Shown one piece after another: positions 53,218 through 63,919 of a stretch of 64,000 bases of DNA. The notes below the pieces were generated by a model that saw only the letters and a list, made by a program, of their open reading frames with translations, was not told the DNA's origin and ran no database searches. Position numbers and translations under genes: made by a program. Source of the DNA: Fulvia fulva (Eukaryota > Ascomycota > Dothideomycetes > Mycosphaerellales > Mycosphaerellaceae); NCBI RefSeq assembly GCF_020509005.1, contig NC_063023.1, positions 1,550,001-1,614,000 of the forward strand, given 5' to 3'. The stretch's first letter is position 1, and every line of letters begins with the position of its first letter.

Positions 53218-54915
53218 ATGCTGGCGTTCAAACACCTACGAACACCCTCTGGGAGTCACAGTACAGAACCAGCCGGGTTCGCACGGCTGCTCACTACAAA
53301 ACTTGCCAAGGTCATCGCGACTGCCGTCCTTGCGATATGCTTCGGACTGCTCTACCTGCAATGGGCCAATAACAACTCCTCCGCCAGGGTGGAAGGACCT
53401 GTTCCAGAGATCATCGAGGACCTCAAGGCCACCACAGCAGTGCCGCAGAGACAAGGACGCTTACATTTACTCATCCCCGCGACTAGCAGTAATTCAGACT
53501 TATGTAAGCTGTTGCTATCTGCACAGATCCTCGGATGGCCGACTCCAGTACTCATCAACTACGGCGATGTCGAGAACGCGGATGCTTACGTTCAGCATCT
53601 CGCCAAAGTGGAGGGTATCCTGCGCTATCTGGACCGCCTTGAAGCTTCGGAAGAGTACGAAGAAGATCTGGTGCTGATCGTGGATGGCTATGATATATGG
53701 TTTCAACTACGGCCCGACGTTTTGATCAAGAGATTCTACGAGACTAACTCTGCTGCAAACGCTCATGCAGTGGAGGTCTACGGCCAGGACCTGGTTGATC
53801 AGTACGACATTAAGCAGACCATCATCTTCGGGCCAGACAAGCTGTGCTGGCCGGTAGATTTCAGTAGGCCTGCTTGTTGGGCAGTGCCAATGAGTCCTTT
53901 GCCTGAGGCCGCTTTTGGAGTCACTGCCGGCGCCTACACTAATCGCGACAACAACCAAGCACGGTGGCTGAACAGTGGCACTGTGATGGGCATGGCTTCA
54001 GATCTTACAGAGGTCTTTCGCACCACGCTGGACGAAATTCACACCAACCATACCACAGACTCGGATCAGTTCTATTTCTCGAACGTTTTTGGGCTGCAAG
54101 AGTACGCTCGACTCTCACTCAAACCCGAGCTACTCGCCTCCGCAAAGGAAGTGGCGTACGACGATGTCGAGGATCCAAGTGAAGGTCACCGGTACGAGCC
54201 CGAGATCCAAGGAATAAAGACCGAATATCACATCGGCATCGACTATGCCTCGACAATGTTCCAGACGCTCGCCTTCTGGAAGCCGCATCTCTCATGGTCC
54301 CGTGTGATCGACGCTTGGACGACGTCAGACAAAGCCAAGAGCGTTGTCAACCCATTCCAGATGGAACTGCCAGATGACATCAAGCAGTCGGCAGCACCAT
54401 ACGAAGCTCTTAAATATGGTCTGGACCGAGAAGGACATCCTGGCTGGGACAGCATACAGCTGGTATACAATGTCATCACAAGGCAAATTCCCGTACTGTT
54501 ACATGTCACAGGCAACCCACAGGAAAAGGAGTACCGCGCAAAGTGGTGGCCAAAGCTATGGTTTCAGGCCAGTGCAGAACAGCTTCGCCTTGCCAGCAAC
54601 AAGCTCGAAAGCCGCGAAATATCTCCAGAGCCGATCGCAGGCATACACTGGTTTAACGCTGAGCCTGAAGATGCCGAAGAGATTGTCGGTGCTGGCAAAG
54701 GCGGTGCTTGGAATGATCGAGGTGGCTGGATGAGCTGGAAACAACTGTGCAAGAACGTGGAGGAGGACCTTTACGCGGTATACGGCGACGATTTCTGGCA
54801 TCCACGGCCGAAGAATGAAACTGCAGACGCAGAAGCAGAAGCAGAGTCACAAGTACTAACAACCCCAGATGGCGATGCACCAGCAGAGGCTGAGATGGAG
54901 CCAGCAACGCGATAG
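53218..54915 (+). CDS. Type II membrane glycosyltransferase, PLOD-GT-like, copy 1
   Basis: Single exon, 565 residues. A membrane anchor VIATAVLAICFGLLYLQW (about 32-49) follows a short basic cytosolic tail, so the catalytic part should face the Golgi/ER lumen. The globular part begins GRLHLLIPATSSNSDLCKLL. VLIVDGYDIWFQLRP (about 150-164) supplies a DxxD metal/nucleotide-sugar motif like the DxYD of the lysyl-hydroxylase (PLOD) glycosyltransferase domain. IIFGPDKLCWPV, ARWLNSGTVMGMA and DSDQFYFSNVFGLQEYARL match that family's downstream motifs (CWP, LNSG, DDQ). The C-terminus is an acidic Glu/Ala-rich tail. The donor and acceptor are unknown. It is the first of three paralogues here, about 40% alike by eye over the core motifs. 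Confidence 0.82.
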   Translation: MLAFKHLRTPSGSHSTEPAGFARLLTTKLAKVIATAVLAICFGLLYLQWANNNSSARVEGPVPEIIEDLKATTAVPQRQGRLHLLIPATSSNSDLCKLLLSAQILGWPTPVLINYGDVENADAYVQHLAKVEGILRYLDRLEASEEYEEDLVLIVDGYDIWFQLRPDVLIKRFYETNSAANAHAVEVYGQDLVDQYDIKQTIIFGPDKLCWPVDFSRPACWAVPMSPLPEAAFGVTAGAYTNRDNNQARWLNSGTVMGMASDLTEVFRTTLDEIHTNHTTDSDQFYFSNVFGLQEYARLSLKPELLASAKEVAYDDVEDPSEGHRYEPEIQGIKTEYHIGIDYASTMFQTLAFWKPHLSWSRVIDAWTTSDKAKSVVNPFQMELPDDIKQSAAPYEALKYGLDREGHPGWDSIQLVYNVITRQIPVLLHVTGNPQEKEYRAKWWPKLWFQASAEQLRLASNKLESREISPEPIAGIHWFNAEPEDAEEIVGAGKGGAWNDRGGWMSWKQLCKNVEEDLYAVYGDDFWHPRPKNETADAEAEAESQVLTTPDGDAPAEAEMEPATR

Positions 54916-55857
54916 CACGTGTTGCGGGTCATGCTGCAGGGACAACGGTACAAGCGTGTTTCTATCGTGATAGCGTTTAGCGAGCATCTGGTCGATAGTT
55001 TACGACAAGCCTTGTGTGTGCTTGGCTGCAATCAACGTCTCTCGGAACAATGCGCCATGCTGAAGCCGACGTACTTCCGTATCACAACTCCGATCATTTT
55101 GACGTATATGTACGACTCCGACATCTGGTGTCGCGATCCGAGCGTGCACATGGGCAACATCCCATCATCAAAACTTGAGGCCACGTACGCCAAGAATCAG
55201 GTGACTGATTAGTCACCTGCAGCCTCTTCAAGAGCAACACTTGTCTATTCTAGATAGACACATGCAATACACAACCTGCTTTTGAAACACCCTATATGAG
55301 CCCGTACAATAACTTCCCACACTTCTAACGTGATATCTGGAAGTGCTGACTTACCTCTCGGGCGTTGGCTCAGCCATCCACCACGCGTTGACACAAGGCT
55401 CGGTAGTGCTCCGGGAGCCAAGCGCCACAGCCGCCGCTCTTGCCCGCGGAGACCAAAATCTAAACCACATTCAACCAATCTCACGCATCCGCTTCATCCG
55501 CCATCATTTGATACCGACCCGTATATGTCGTGGCTCGCCTCGGCAAGACAGACCCGAGCAGCAGACCCTCCCGTCTCCTGCGGTCCACAGATCTAGGCTG
55601 CATCTCTTCCATCATGTGGCGGCTGAAAAGCCACGATGCTGATACCTCATCTCCAGAAGTCCATTTTGTGAGGGGCCAGGGGTAGCCCTACAGCACTAGG
55701 CCTATTGCTGGGTATCAGACTTCCAAGATTCGTTGCACCACCCAAGATAGGCTTTGTCTGAGGTCTCCTCGCCGAGCGAAACCCTGCGGGCGTTTCGACC
55801 GCGAACTTCACTTCTTCCGCACCGCCTGAAGACTTTGGGATCTCTGTATGTTATGAC
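54916..55857. other. Intergenic region with a palindrome cluster
   Basis: 942 bp between two glycosyltransferase paralogues. It carries three inverted repeats in a row at 55198-55260. No gene supported. Confidence 0.6.
55198..55260. repeat. Three adjacent perfect inverted repeats
   Basis: CAGGTGACT-GATT-AGTCACCTG (55198-55219), CTCTT-C-AAGAG (55224-55234) and TGTCTAT-TCTAG-ATAGACA (55242-55260). Each can form a small hairpin, or could serve as a dimeric protein-binding site. The first contains two facing TGACT half-sites. Confidence 0.8.
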
Positions 55858-57613
55858 ATGCACGTGAGGCAACGATCTTGGAGTACTGCTGAGGCAGCAA
55901 AAGATGTTGAGGCCAAGGATGTGAAGTGGTTTGGCCAGGGCCATGATGTGCCGAAGACGGGGTGGAAGGCGGTGGTGAAGCACCAGGGCAACACGTTTTT
56001 CTTGTTGCTCTTCGCGTGGGTTGTGCTGATCTACTATATAAGACGGGTGAGTACGACATGTGCAGCGACTCATACGCCAGAAGAGTGGGTTACTGAACGG
56101 GAGACAGGCACCAGTAGCAGAACGAGAATTTGCGTCTGTTGCTCCGAAGTTGGCCGCAGCGACATTAGGGAACACCACTGCGCCTCCAGCAAATCTCCAT
56201 CTACTCGTACCAGCATCGAAGGGAGATCCGAATCTATGCAAAGTGCTGGTGAGCGCGGGCATTCTTGGATATCCATCGCCTGTGATAATAAACTGGAACC
56301 AGACTTTCAATGAGAACTTGGTCGAAGGCGGCTCGCATCTGGCAAAGATCAGTGGCATTCACGACCACTTGAACAAATTCGAGGCGAGACAGGATGACGA
56401 TCTCGTCTTGATGGTTGATGGATATGATATCTGGTTCCAGCTGCGACCGCAGACATTGATAGATCGTTACTTTGCCATCAACCGGAGAGCTGACGAGCGA
56501 ACGAACGAGCGACTAAAGGAAGCTGCTTCTCGACACAACATCCGCCAAGAGATTGTCTTTGGATGCCAGAAGCGCTGCTGGCCGTGGTCTGAGAATGACC
56601 CGCCTTGCTATGCTGTACCGCAATCAGATCTCCCATCAGATGTCTACGGGCCACAGACTGACACAGATATTGGCAACGAGGAAAATCCATACATCAAGTT
56701 CCGACCGCGCTTCCTCAATTCTGGAGTGGCTATAGGCACTGTTAGAGCCATGAGGAAGCTTTTCGCACAGGCGCTGAAGAACATGGAGAATGAGAAGAAC
56801 TTCGGAAGCGACCAGTTCATCTTCAGTCATATCTTCGGCGATCAAGAAGTGTGGCGTGAAGCAATCCGACAAGACTCCCTTTCAGGACCAAAGAAGGTGG
56901 CTGAGAAAGTCATCGACCGCAACCAAAAAGTCAAATGGAACCCCGACCACATCGAAGAAGTCCGCAAAAAGGCCGCCCAAACCACCGACGGCACCTACGA
57001 ATTCGGCATCGGCGTCGACTTCCGCAGCGAGATAGGCCTCAACACCGTCTTCGCCGAAGACGACACAGCCTGGCTAACCTGGAGCAACCACGACGAAGTC
57101 CTCGAGGCCAAGCAAGCCCTCGAGATCTCCGCCGAAGACCCCCGCCTCCAAAACCTCTCCACCGACATCGCCACCACAATTCCCCCCTTCTGGACCTTTA
57201 ACCACGAACCCTCCCTCCCCCGCTGGACAAACTGGTCCTCCATCCCCCTCTTCACCAACATCTGGCACGACAACGTCCCCGCCGTGATCCACCACAACGC
57301 ACACCGCGATGGCCGCAAAGCACTACGAATGGAATGGTGGGATAAGATTTGGTTCTTCAGGTATATGAGGACGATGTATGATGCGAGTATTTACGAGCCG
57401 ATTGTGCCGATAGCGTATAGCGGGTACGATGAGGAGAGCCAGCGGGTGTGGTGGCCGGGGGAGAGGTGGAAGGGAGGAGGGAGGAATGGGCCGAAGATTG
57501 ATAGTGAGATTTTCGATGAGCAGTGGGTTGGGTTTGAGGAGATGTGTTATGAGTTTCATGAGGAGGTTTTTAGGGATGGGAAGGGGCCTTGGACTTTGCC
57601 GGAGGCGCATTGA
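55858..57613 (+). CDS. Type II membrane glycosyltransferase, PLOD-GT-like, copy 2
   Basis: Exon 1 (55858-56046) encodes a cytosolic tail and the anchor TFFLLLFAWVVLIYYIRR. Exon 2 (56108-57613) starts APVAEREFASV; the 61-bp intron has a TACTGAAC branch site and ends AGACAG. An acceptor 27 bp earlier is possible but would leave a 34-bp intron. 564 residues. Core motifs are NLHLLVPASKGDPNLCKVLV, LVLMVDGYDIWFQLRP (DxxD), VFGCQKRCWPW, RFLNSGVAIGTVRAMR and SDQFIFSHIFGDQEVWREA. They match copy 1 and copy 3 in order and spacing. It reads in the same direction as copy 1 and towards copy 3. From 56930 on, C is favoured at third positions more than in the first half. Substrates are unknown. Confidence 0.82.
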
Positions 57614-57736
57614 AGAGAATTTTGGGTAGGATCAGGGAATAGATGTGAATGTAGATGGTTGGTCAAGATATACAAAGCTTGTATTGTTATATCATTTTTA
57701 TCGTGTTCTACACCAGATCTCGAGGCGGAGTTGTCC

Positions 57737-59468
57737 TCAAGGCCATCCCTCAGGCTTCGGCACGTCTCTGAACAGAGTCCATTCATACTCAGCAGGACAC
57801 AGCTGATCCCAGCTCAATCGCCCTCCATCTGGCAGATGTGCTCCTCCCGTCGCTACCTCCAACCCATCTACAGTTGTGCTGCTGCCATCACTCTGCCGCC
57901 TCACAGCCTCCATCATTTCCCTCGCATGCGGCTGTATCCACAGATCCGTCCACTGCCAATGCCTCGCGTCCTTATTACCGTTGTGATGGATCATCACAGG
58001 TACCGTGTTCAAACAAAGATTCGAGAACAAAGAGACACCGTTCCAGCTTGACTGCTGGTCTAAAGCAGTGAGTGGTGGCCTGCTATTAAGAACGTCTTGA
58101 GGCAAATCCCCATCCACGCGATTCTTGCAGTCGAAAAAGTCGTTCCGGTCCTTGGCTCGGTCTTTTAACTGCTCGTTGATATCTTGGTTATACGTCAAGT
58201 AATGAGTATCCTCATCAGTATTGATCGTCTGCTGACCCAGGTCGGAAAAGTAATCCAACCCGATGCCGAACTCGTCAGGCTTCCCCTCTTTCGCAACACC
58301 CGGCTCGTGGGTGAATGATGGGCTCAGTGGATCGGTGATCAATGTTCCTTCGAGATATGTTGCCTTCGACTTTGCACGGCCTTGCGCTTTGTCGCTCAAG
58401 GACAAGTGTCGGCGCCGCATGACTTCTCGCTGGTACTCCTGCTCGCCGAAGATGGTGTTGAAGATGGATTGGTCGCTGCCGTGGTACATGAAATCAGATC
58501 CGTGGCTGCCGTTGTCCCAGTCGTCGTGGTCTTTCACGGCTTGGGCTTTCTCCCAGGCGCGCTCGAATAAGCGTCGCATCTCTGCGGCTGGGCCGATGAT
58601 GTAGCTTTAGTGGTCAGTGAGAAATATTGTTCAAGAAAGGGGTTGATGCATACCCAGAATTCAAATACCGCTGCTTCAAGCTGGTGTACTTGTTCCTGCC
58701 CATGACGGTGTCTGTGTTGCTACCGTAAAGATCGTCTGGAAGAGGCGAATTGGGGATAGGATAGCAAGCGATGGTGTGCATCTGATTGGGAGCACATCGT
58801 TTGCCAGCGCCGAAGATGATCTTCTGTTCAATGCCTTCGGCGCTCTTTGCTTGGCCGAGACTGGTTGTTAACCTTCGGTTGGCATGAGCGTTGATCGTGT
58901 GATACCTATCGATCAGGACCTCGGGCCTCAGCTGGAACCAGATATCTAATTAAAAGGTGAGTAAGCGGTCGTGTATTCACGACTCCAGAACAAGTTGACT
59001 GACCGTATGCATCCATCATCATGACAAGATCGTTGTCGTCTGCACGATCCATGGATTCCAGGTAATCCAGCACCCCTGAGATCTTGGCCACATGGCTACC
59101 GCCGCCCAATAGCTTGCCATCGTCATGAGTCTTGTTCCATGCTATCAGAGTCGGAATCGGATAGCCAAGGACCGCTCCAGTCAGAAGCGTCTTGCAGAGA
59201 TCTGATCCACCTTCAGAAGCTGGCAAGAGAAGATGTAGCTTCTGAGGCGAGACTGGCGTCTTCAATGTGGTCTGTTCGTGATGAACTCTGGAGGTCATCG
59301 AGAGCGCATTCTGCTTGATATCTTCGTGCTGCCATATTATAAGTCTTGAGATTGTTGATCGTCACCGCGCTGTCTTACAAATGTGCTTCCCAGCAGGATG
59401 AGTAACAGTATGAAAGTCGCTCCTGCAATCGCAACTGGCCTGGATGGCCAGGCGGATGCTCGGATCAT
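57737..59468 (-). CDS. Type II membrane glycosyltransferase, PLOD-GT-like, copy 3
   Basis: Four exons, 59468-59379, 59328-59004, 58945-58654 and 58604-57737, join in phase to 524 residues with introns of 49-58 bp. Exon 1 (MIRASAWPSRPVAIAGATFI) holds the membrane anchor, with LLLILLGSTF completing it. Then QKLHLLLPASEGGSDLCKTL, MMMDAYDIWFQLRP (DxxD split by intron 2), IFGAGKRCAPN (the CWP of the others is changed to CAP), RYLNSGYIIGPAAEMRRLFE and GSDQSIFNTIFGEQEYQRE. It is convergent with copy 2, 123 bp between stops. Its intron pattern differs from copy 1 (none) and copy 2 (one), so the three are not a very recent duplication. Confidence 0.82.
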
Positions 59469-60681
59469 GATCTAACGCAGGACACTACGTGTGTTAGAGT
59501 GCTCGAAGGTGATGAGGGTAAATCAAGGGTAGGTGGAAGCATGCTTGAAAGTATCAAAATGGTTCGCAGAGAGCATGGCCATAGCTCATCATTGGAGATT
59601 AAAGCGTTGCTGGTGCTGCAGCGGTCCGTAGACCGAAAATCCACTCCGCTCTTCCCAGAATTGAAGCGTTCGCCACACAAGGTTACCCACAAAATGATAG
59701 ACTTCGAATAAGCTTCTACAGATACCGTTTATCCACATAGCACTAGTGCAGTGCAGGTCCTTTTTGCGGCTGTGCGCTACGCGTCTTGCATGAATGTTGC
59801 AGTCTGCGAAGAGCTGAGATCAAGGCACATACATCCTCATTAGGTTGATGTGCTCGCCGCAGGCATTGGAACCCATGTAAGAGCGGGTTCGAAGGTGGCT
59901 ATGCGCTGCCGGGACGGCTTGGAGACTGATGCTTGCGGGCCGCGGTAGATGCAGCGACTGCTGCTCATGACCAATATCATTAATCAATGTTGCTATATCG
60001 TCTTGATGGGCGCCTCGCCCGGTGGCTCAGTGAAGCGGCACGGAGTGCGCTTGTGGCGAGGAAGATGTCACTGCTGAATGGAAAAGCCGGATGCCAAGAT
60101 CCACGAATTTTGGCCATCGACGTATCACATATCAATGCGATCGCTCACTGTGGCTGCAGCTTTTCGGACGAGGCTCCGTCTATACATTTGGCATCGCATA
60201 ACGAGTTTCAAACACTGCCAGCTGCTGCGTCTTCAGCGGGCAAGAATCTTGGTCTTCGGACAGGCCGACCATCTTCGCCGGGGTCGAAGTGCATCAGGCG
60301 ATCTTATATGCAACCCGCAATTTCAGGAGCATTATCGACAACCAGTCGTTGCAGCGGACACGGGCGGTGTACGACTTGGCATGTCCAGCGAACGTCGAAT
60401 TGAGTTACCTGCAGGAGAGCAGGTATTACGACAGTCGATGGCACTCGTTTTTCGTCCACGGATGTTCAGGGACAGGGCCTGCCATCAACAATCACCACCA
60501 GATAAGTGCAAAGCCTTGCGGCTGCCAAAGAAAGATCACCTCAATTGATACTCTTACATGACACCTGCTCTAAGCATGTCTGCCGTAGGGTAGCGTAGTC
60601 CTCTATCGCTCCGTGGTCTGTATGAACGCCTTTCTCCATCGCTATGCAACAACACAAATCGCTTCGATTGCCATGATGCCA
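59469..60681. other. Intergenic region without a supported gene
   Basis: About 1.2 kb between the start of glycosyltransferase copy 3 and the end of the PTC5-like gene. Plus-strand frames at 60078-60548 and 60289-60561 have no family match or splice support. Confidence 0.5.
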
Positions 60682-62649
60682 TCAGAGCTTCGGCTTGCCA
60701 TTTGCACCGTTGCCATTAGCAGTAGCACTGGCCTCTTTGTTCAGCTCGACTTGGCCATTACCTTGCCCTTCACCGAAGAAGATGACTTGCACTGTCAGAT
60801 CGTCTCTGTATCTCCGGCTGTAAGGCGAGGGCAGAGTCAGAAGTGCACTGAGCATATCCCTGTCCTTCCCACCTAGCGCATTACGCACAAGATGTGTCGC
60901 GGCGTTCTTGTCCTCGACTACGAAGCGCTGATCACCGCCGGCTACGCCCCATTGCTGTTGACGGACTGGCGCGCGGTGTCCTTCGCTGCCACCTTGATCG
61001 TGGTGCTCGATGGGCAGGTTCGATGCTTTTTGGCTGCTGAACCATGATGACAGCCATCCGCTGCTTGCGTTCTTGGCGGTTGTCGTTGTCGCGGCTTGTG
61101 TCTCCAGCCACTGCCCGACCAGACCAACGACTTCCTCATTTGTCAACATCTCCCAGAGACCGTCAGTGGCCATGACCACGAAGTCGCCGTTGCCAGGCTC
61201 AATCTTTGTCCTCGTGACGACAGGCTCTGCGGTGACATATGGCGGCGTTTCCAGGTATTTGGAGGCAGTACGTCCAAAGAAGTTCCTCTTCATCTTATCT
61301 TGCGTCTCTTTTGACCACTTATAGATCGCATCTCCAAACGCCCGACTGGGCTCCAGTCCACCCAGGATTCTCCCATTCATGGTCACATATGGTTCATTGG
61401 GGTGTTCGGCTCGCAATCGCGCATCTTCCGAGGGTGTACCGCCAGTCTGGTCGACGCTCAGCGCTGTTGCGGTCCACTTTCCGGTATTTCCTCTTCGTCC
61501 AAGCACAGCGCGGCTGTCACCCGTGCATGCTACGCGAAGCTCTTTCGATCGACTGTCGTAGAAAGACAGAAGTGCGCAAGAGCCGGAGAGTGCTGGTGCA
61601 AGGATCTCGGCAGCCACGACTTTCGATTGTGCCTTGAGCACTTTCGTGACTGAGTCGTTCACGATCTCGTTGTCCAGCTTGACGAAGCCCTTCTTGATGG
61701 CTGCGTCCACGGAGTCGGGGTCCGGCAATGTGAGCTTTGGGTCCTGCAGCGCGCTCTTGTACGTCGCGTTCAACTCTCGGGCGACATACGAGACAAGGGT
61801 CTGCCTCAGCTTGGCAGAGGTGGTCCAGCCGGAATGACCATCAAACACTCCCCAAAACATCCAGTCCTGGCTAGCCTTGCCATCTGCCGCCGCAGCGGTG
61901 GTGTTTGGCACTTCCACGATCTTCTCCACATGATCATCCTCGATCGGGTCGTTGCTGGGTATCTGCACCACGTCGTATCTCACCACACCCTCTCCTCTGC
62001 CTACCAGATAGCTCTCCTCGTTTGTTCTTAATTTCGCACTTGCTTGCTCCGGACTTAGCATCTCAAGCACCTTGCGTCCAGAGTTGTCGGTCTCTTTGCT
62101 GATGACTTGATCTGCAGGTATTTGTGCTGTGAAAAGCTGTCCTTGGTCTACAATCAGAGCTTTCCGTACAGCCTCTGGTACTGCTTCAGGGTCGATCGAT
62201 GTACTACAAACAGAAGGGTGTTAGCCATGGTCGTGGAACATGCATCAGTCGATCGTTGCGCAAAGCGCGTCGTGCATCACATGTCTCGAGAGTTGCACCA
62301 TAGTCTCAGGGGCAGACCGACGGCTCTGGACTACGTACCCGGCTGGTGGTGTGGAAGGCGAATGTGTTTGCGCGGTTGCGGCGGTGAAATAGCTCAGCGC
62401 GCTCGATACGGGCGAAACATCTGCTGCTGGAGCCACTGATTGTGCTCTTTGTTGTGTATAGCCGTAGTACAGCGCTGAGGCTCCCACACCGAGCGCGACT
62501 GGGACTGATATGCGTCGCGACAGACGCATGGACGAATGTAGTGGTTGGAATGACCGACTCGCTATCGATCGCTGGAGGGCATTGTGCGCTTTGCGTGGAG
62601 TCGCTGCTCTCCGAGACGTACGCAGGTTCTGGATCACTGCGCGACGCAT
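60682..62649 (-). CDS. PTC5: Mitochondrial PP2C protein phosphatase (PTC5/pyruvate dehydrogenase phosphatase-like)
   Basis: Exons 62649-62339 and 62203-60682 join in phase to 610 residues. The N-terminus MRRAVIQNLRTSRRAATPRK is an Arg-rich presequence followed by a short hydrophobic stretch (VPVALGVGASALYYGY), which fits import into mitochondria. PP2C motifs are SYLVGRGEGVVRYDVVQIPS, MFWGVFDGHSGW (metal-binding Asp in FDGHSG), LSGSCALLSFYD, VACTGDSRAVLG, RILGGLEPSRAFGD and FVVMATDGLWEML; the final metal Asp is in RYRDDLTVQVIFFG. Yeast Ptc5 dephosphorylates and activates the pyruvate dehydrogenase E1 subunit; the same role is likely but not shown. The intron carries a candidate introner-like element. 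RPL31 is divergent from it. Confidence 0.9.
62204..62338 (-). mobile_element. Candidate introner-like intron, copy 2 (intron 1 of the PTC5-like gene)
   Basis: A 135-bp intron that starts GTACGT and ends ATGGCTAACACCC TTCTGTTTGTAG. The last 25 bases differ at one position from the last intron of the KHDC4-like gene (43696-43840). A central stretch resembles the reverse complement of that intron's centre (AGCGCGTCGTGCATCACA on the plus strand here, AGCGCGTCGTGCAGCACG on the minus strand there). Such strand symmetry is expected of elements with inverted repeats. Confidence 0.65.
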
Positions 62650-62929
62650 CGGGACCGTGGAGCTGTCATGCGGATGGGAGTGAAAGGTGAGAAGGTGTAC
62701 ATGTAGACGATGGCAAGCATGTCAACATGTGACGGCTGAACGCGGATCAAGCTCCAGACCCAGCCGAGGATGACCCATCTGGTCTAGCACGAATCCAAGC
62801 GAGAAACGCACACGAACTTGGACGATTTTGCTCTATTTCTCTTTCGAGATTCAGCGACGACGTCCACCAGCCAATCCACCACCCAACGACCTCCCACCGA
62901 TACCCTCCACCCCTCCCGTCACCGCCGCA
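62650..62929. promoter_or_regulatory. Divergent promoter of the PTC5-like gene and RPL31
   Basis: 280 bp between two start codons pointing apart. The RPL31 side is pyrimidine-rich just before the ATG, as is common for ribosomal protein genes of filamentous fungi. No specific factor site was identified. Confidence 0.45.
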
Positions 62930-63516
62930 ATGTCGACCAAGACGCAGACCAAGAAGCAGTCCGGCAAGACTGGCCGCAGCGCCATCGAGGATGTCGTTGC
63001 CCGCGAATACACCATCCACCTCCACAAGAGGGTACGTTCAGTTTGATGAAGTCCACGGATGGCGCAGCACATGGCATGTCCACGGCTGCGCATCGGACGG
63101 AAGACTGAGACAAGAGCAACAAGACATCTGACATAATGGACAACAGGTCCACGGTGTGAGCTTCAAGAAGAGGGCTCCTCGTGCCATCAAGGAGATTCGT
63201 GGCTTCGCTGAGAAGGCAATGGTATGTACAGACATCTTGTACTCAATCTCATCCCATCATCTTCACGTGTGTACAAATACTGACTCTTGATCTATAGGGC
63301 ACCACCGACGTCCGCCTCGACCCACAGTTGAACAAGAAGGTCTGGGAGTCCGGCATCAAGGGCGTCCCCTTCCGTCTCCGTGTGCGCATCAGCCGTAAGC
63401 GTAACGACGAGGAGGGCGCCAAGGAGAAGCTTTACTCCTACGTCCAGGCCGTCAACGTCAAGAACCCCAAGGGTCTGCAGACAGTGCTTGTCGAGGATGA
63501 GGCCGACAGCAAATAG
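62930..63516 (+). CDS. RPL31: 60S ribosomal protein L31 (eL31)
   Basis: Exons 62930-63031, 63147-63221 and 63298-63516, with introns of 115 and 76 bp, join in phase to 131 residues. eL31 sits at the exit of the large-subunit tunnel. The sequence is unmistakable: [17 protein letters not shown] joined to [25 protein letters not shown] joined to [20 protein letters not shown], then [20 protein letters not shown] and [20 protein letters not shown]. The N-terminal [17 protein letters not shown] is a basic extension typical of fungi. Intron 1 holds a stable-looking hairpin at 63058-63094. Confidence 0.97.
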
Positions 63517-63919
63517 ATCAATGCACGACATATGACTTTGAGGGACAGCATGGCGTTCAGGTGGTGGTCCTCCAGCCAGAGATGCGCCAGCGATGCGCCC
63601 GGCTTAGCTTTTTACGACAGAAAAGTATCTTCGTACGTCACTGCGACAAATTGCACACCCTCACTGTCAATGTTCTCAGTCTCTACTGTCGTGTTTCTGC
63701 TTTCTCCAGCTCGCCTTACACGACACCTCTCGCTTACAGAACACCGCTACAGCTTGGACTCTAATGCCCAGACTGAACACGCACCTACATGTACCATGCG
63801 CGTCTATATCAAGTAATACCGAGGTTGCGACGCAGATTATCCGACAACGACGTTCGAGCTTCAACCTGCGACCACACCTTCTCACGTTCCCGACATGGCA
63901 TCTGCTACCTCGCGGAGCG
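63517..63919. other. Intergenic region downstream of RPL31
   Basis: RPL31 3' region and possibly the promoter of the gene starting near the window edge. Nothing else was seen. Confidence 0.5.

Noticed and set aside
56047..56080. 34-bp intron in glycosyltransferase copy 2
   Set aside because: Too short compared with the other introns here; the acceptor at 56107, with a TACTGAAC branch site, gives a 61-bp intron in the same frame.
60078..60561. Plus-strand frames of 90-156 codons
   Set aside because: The translation near 60289 looks somewhat protein-like, but there is no family match and no splice or conservation evidence.
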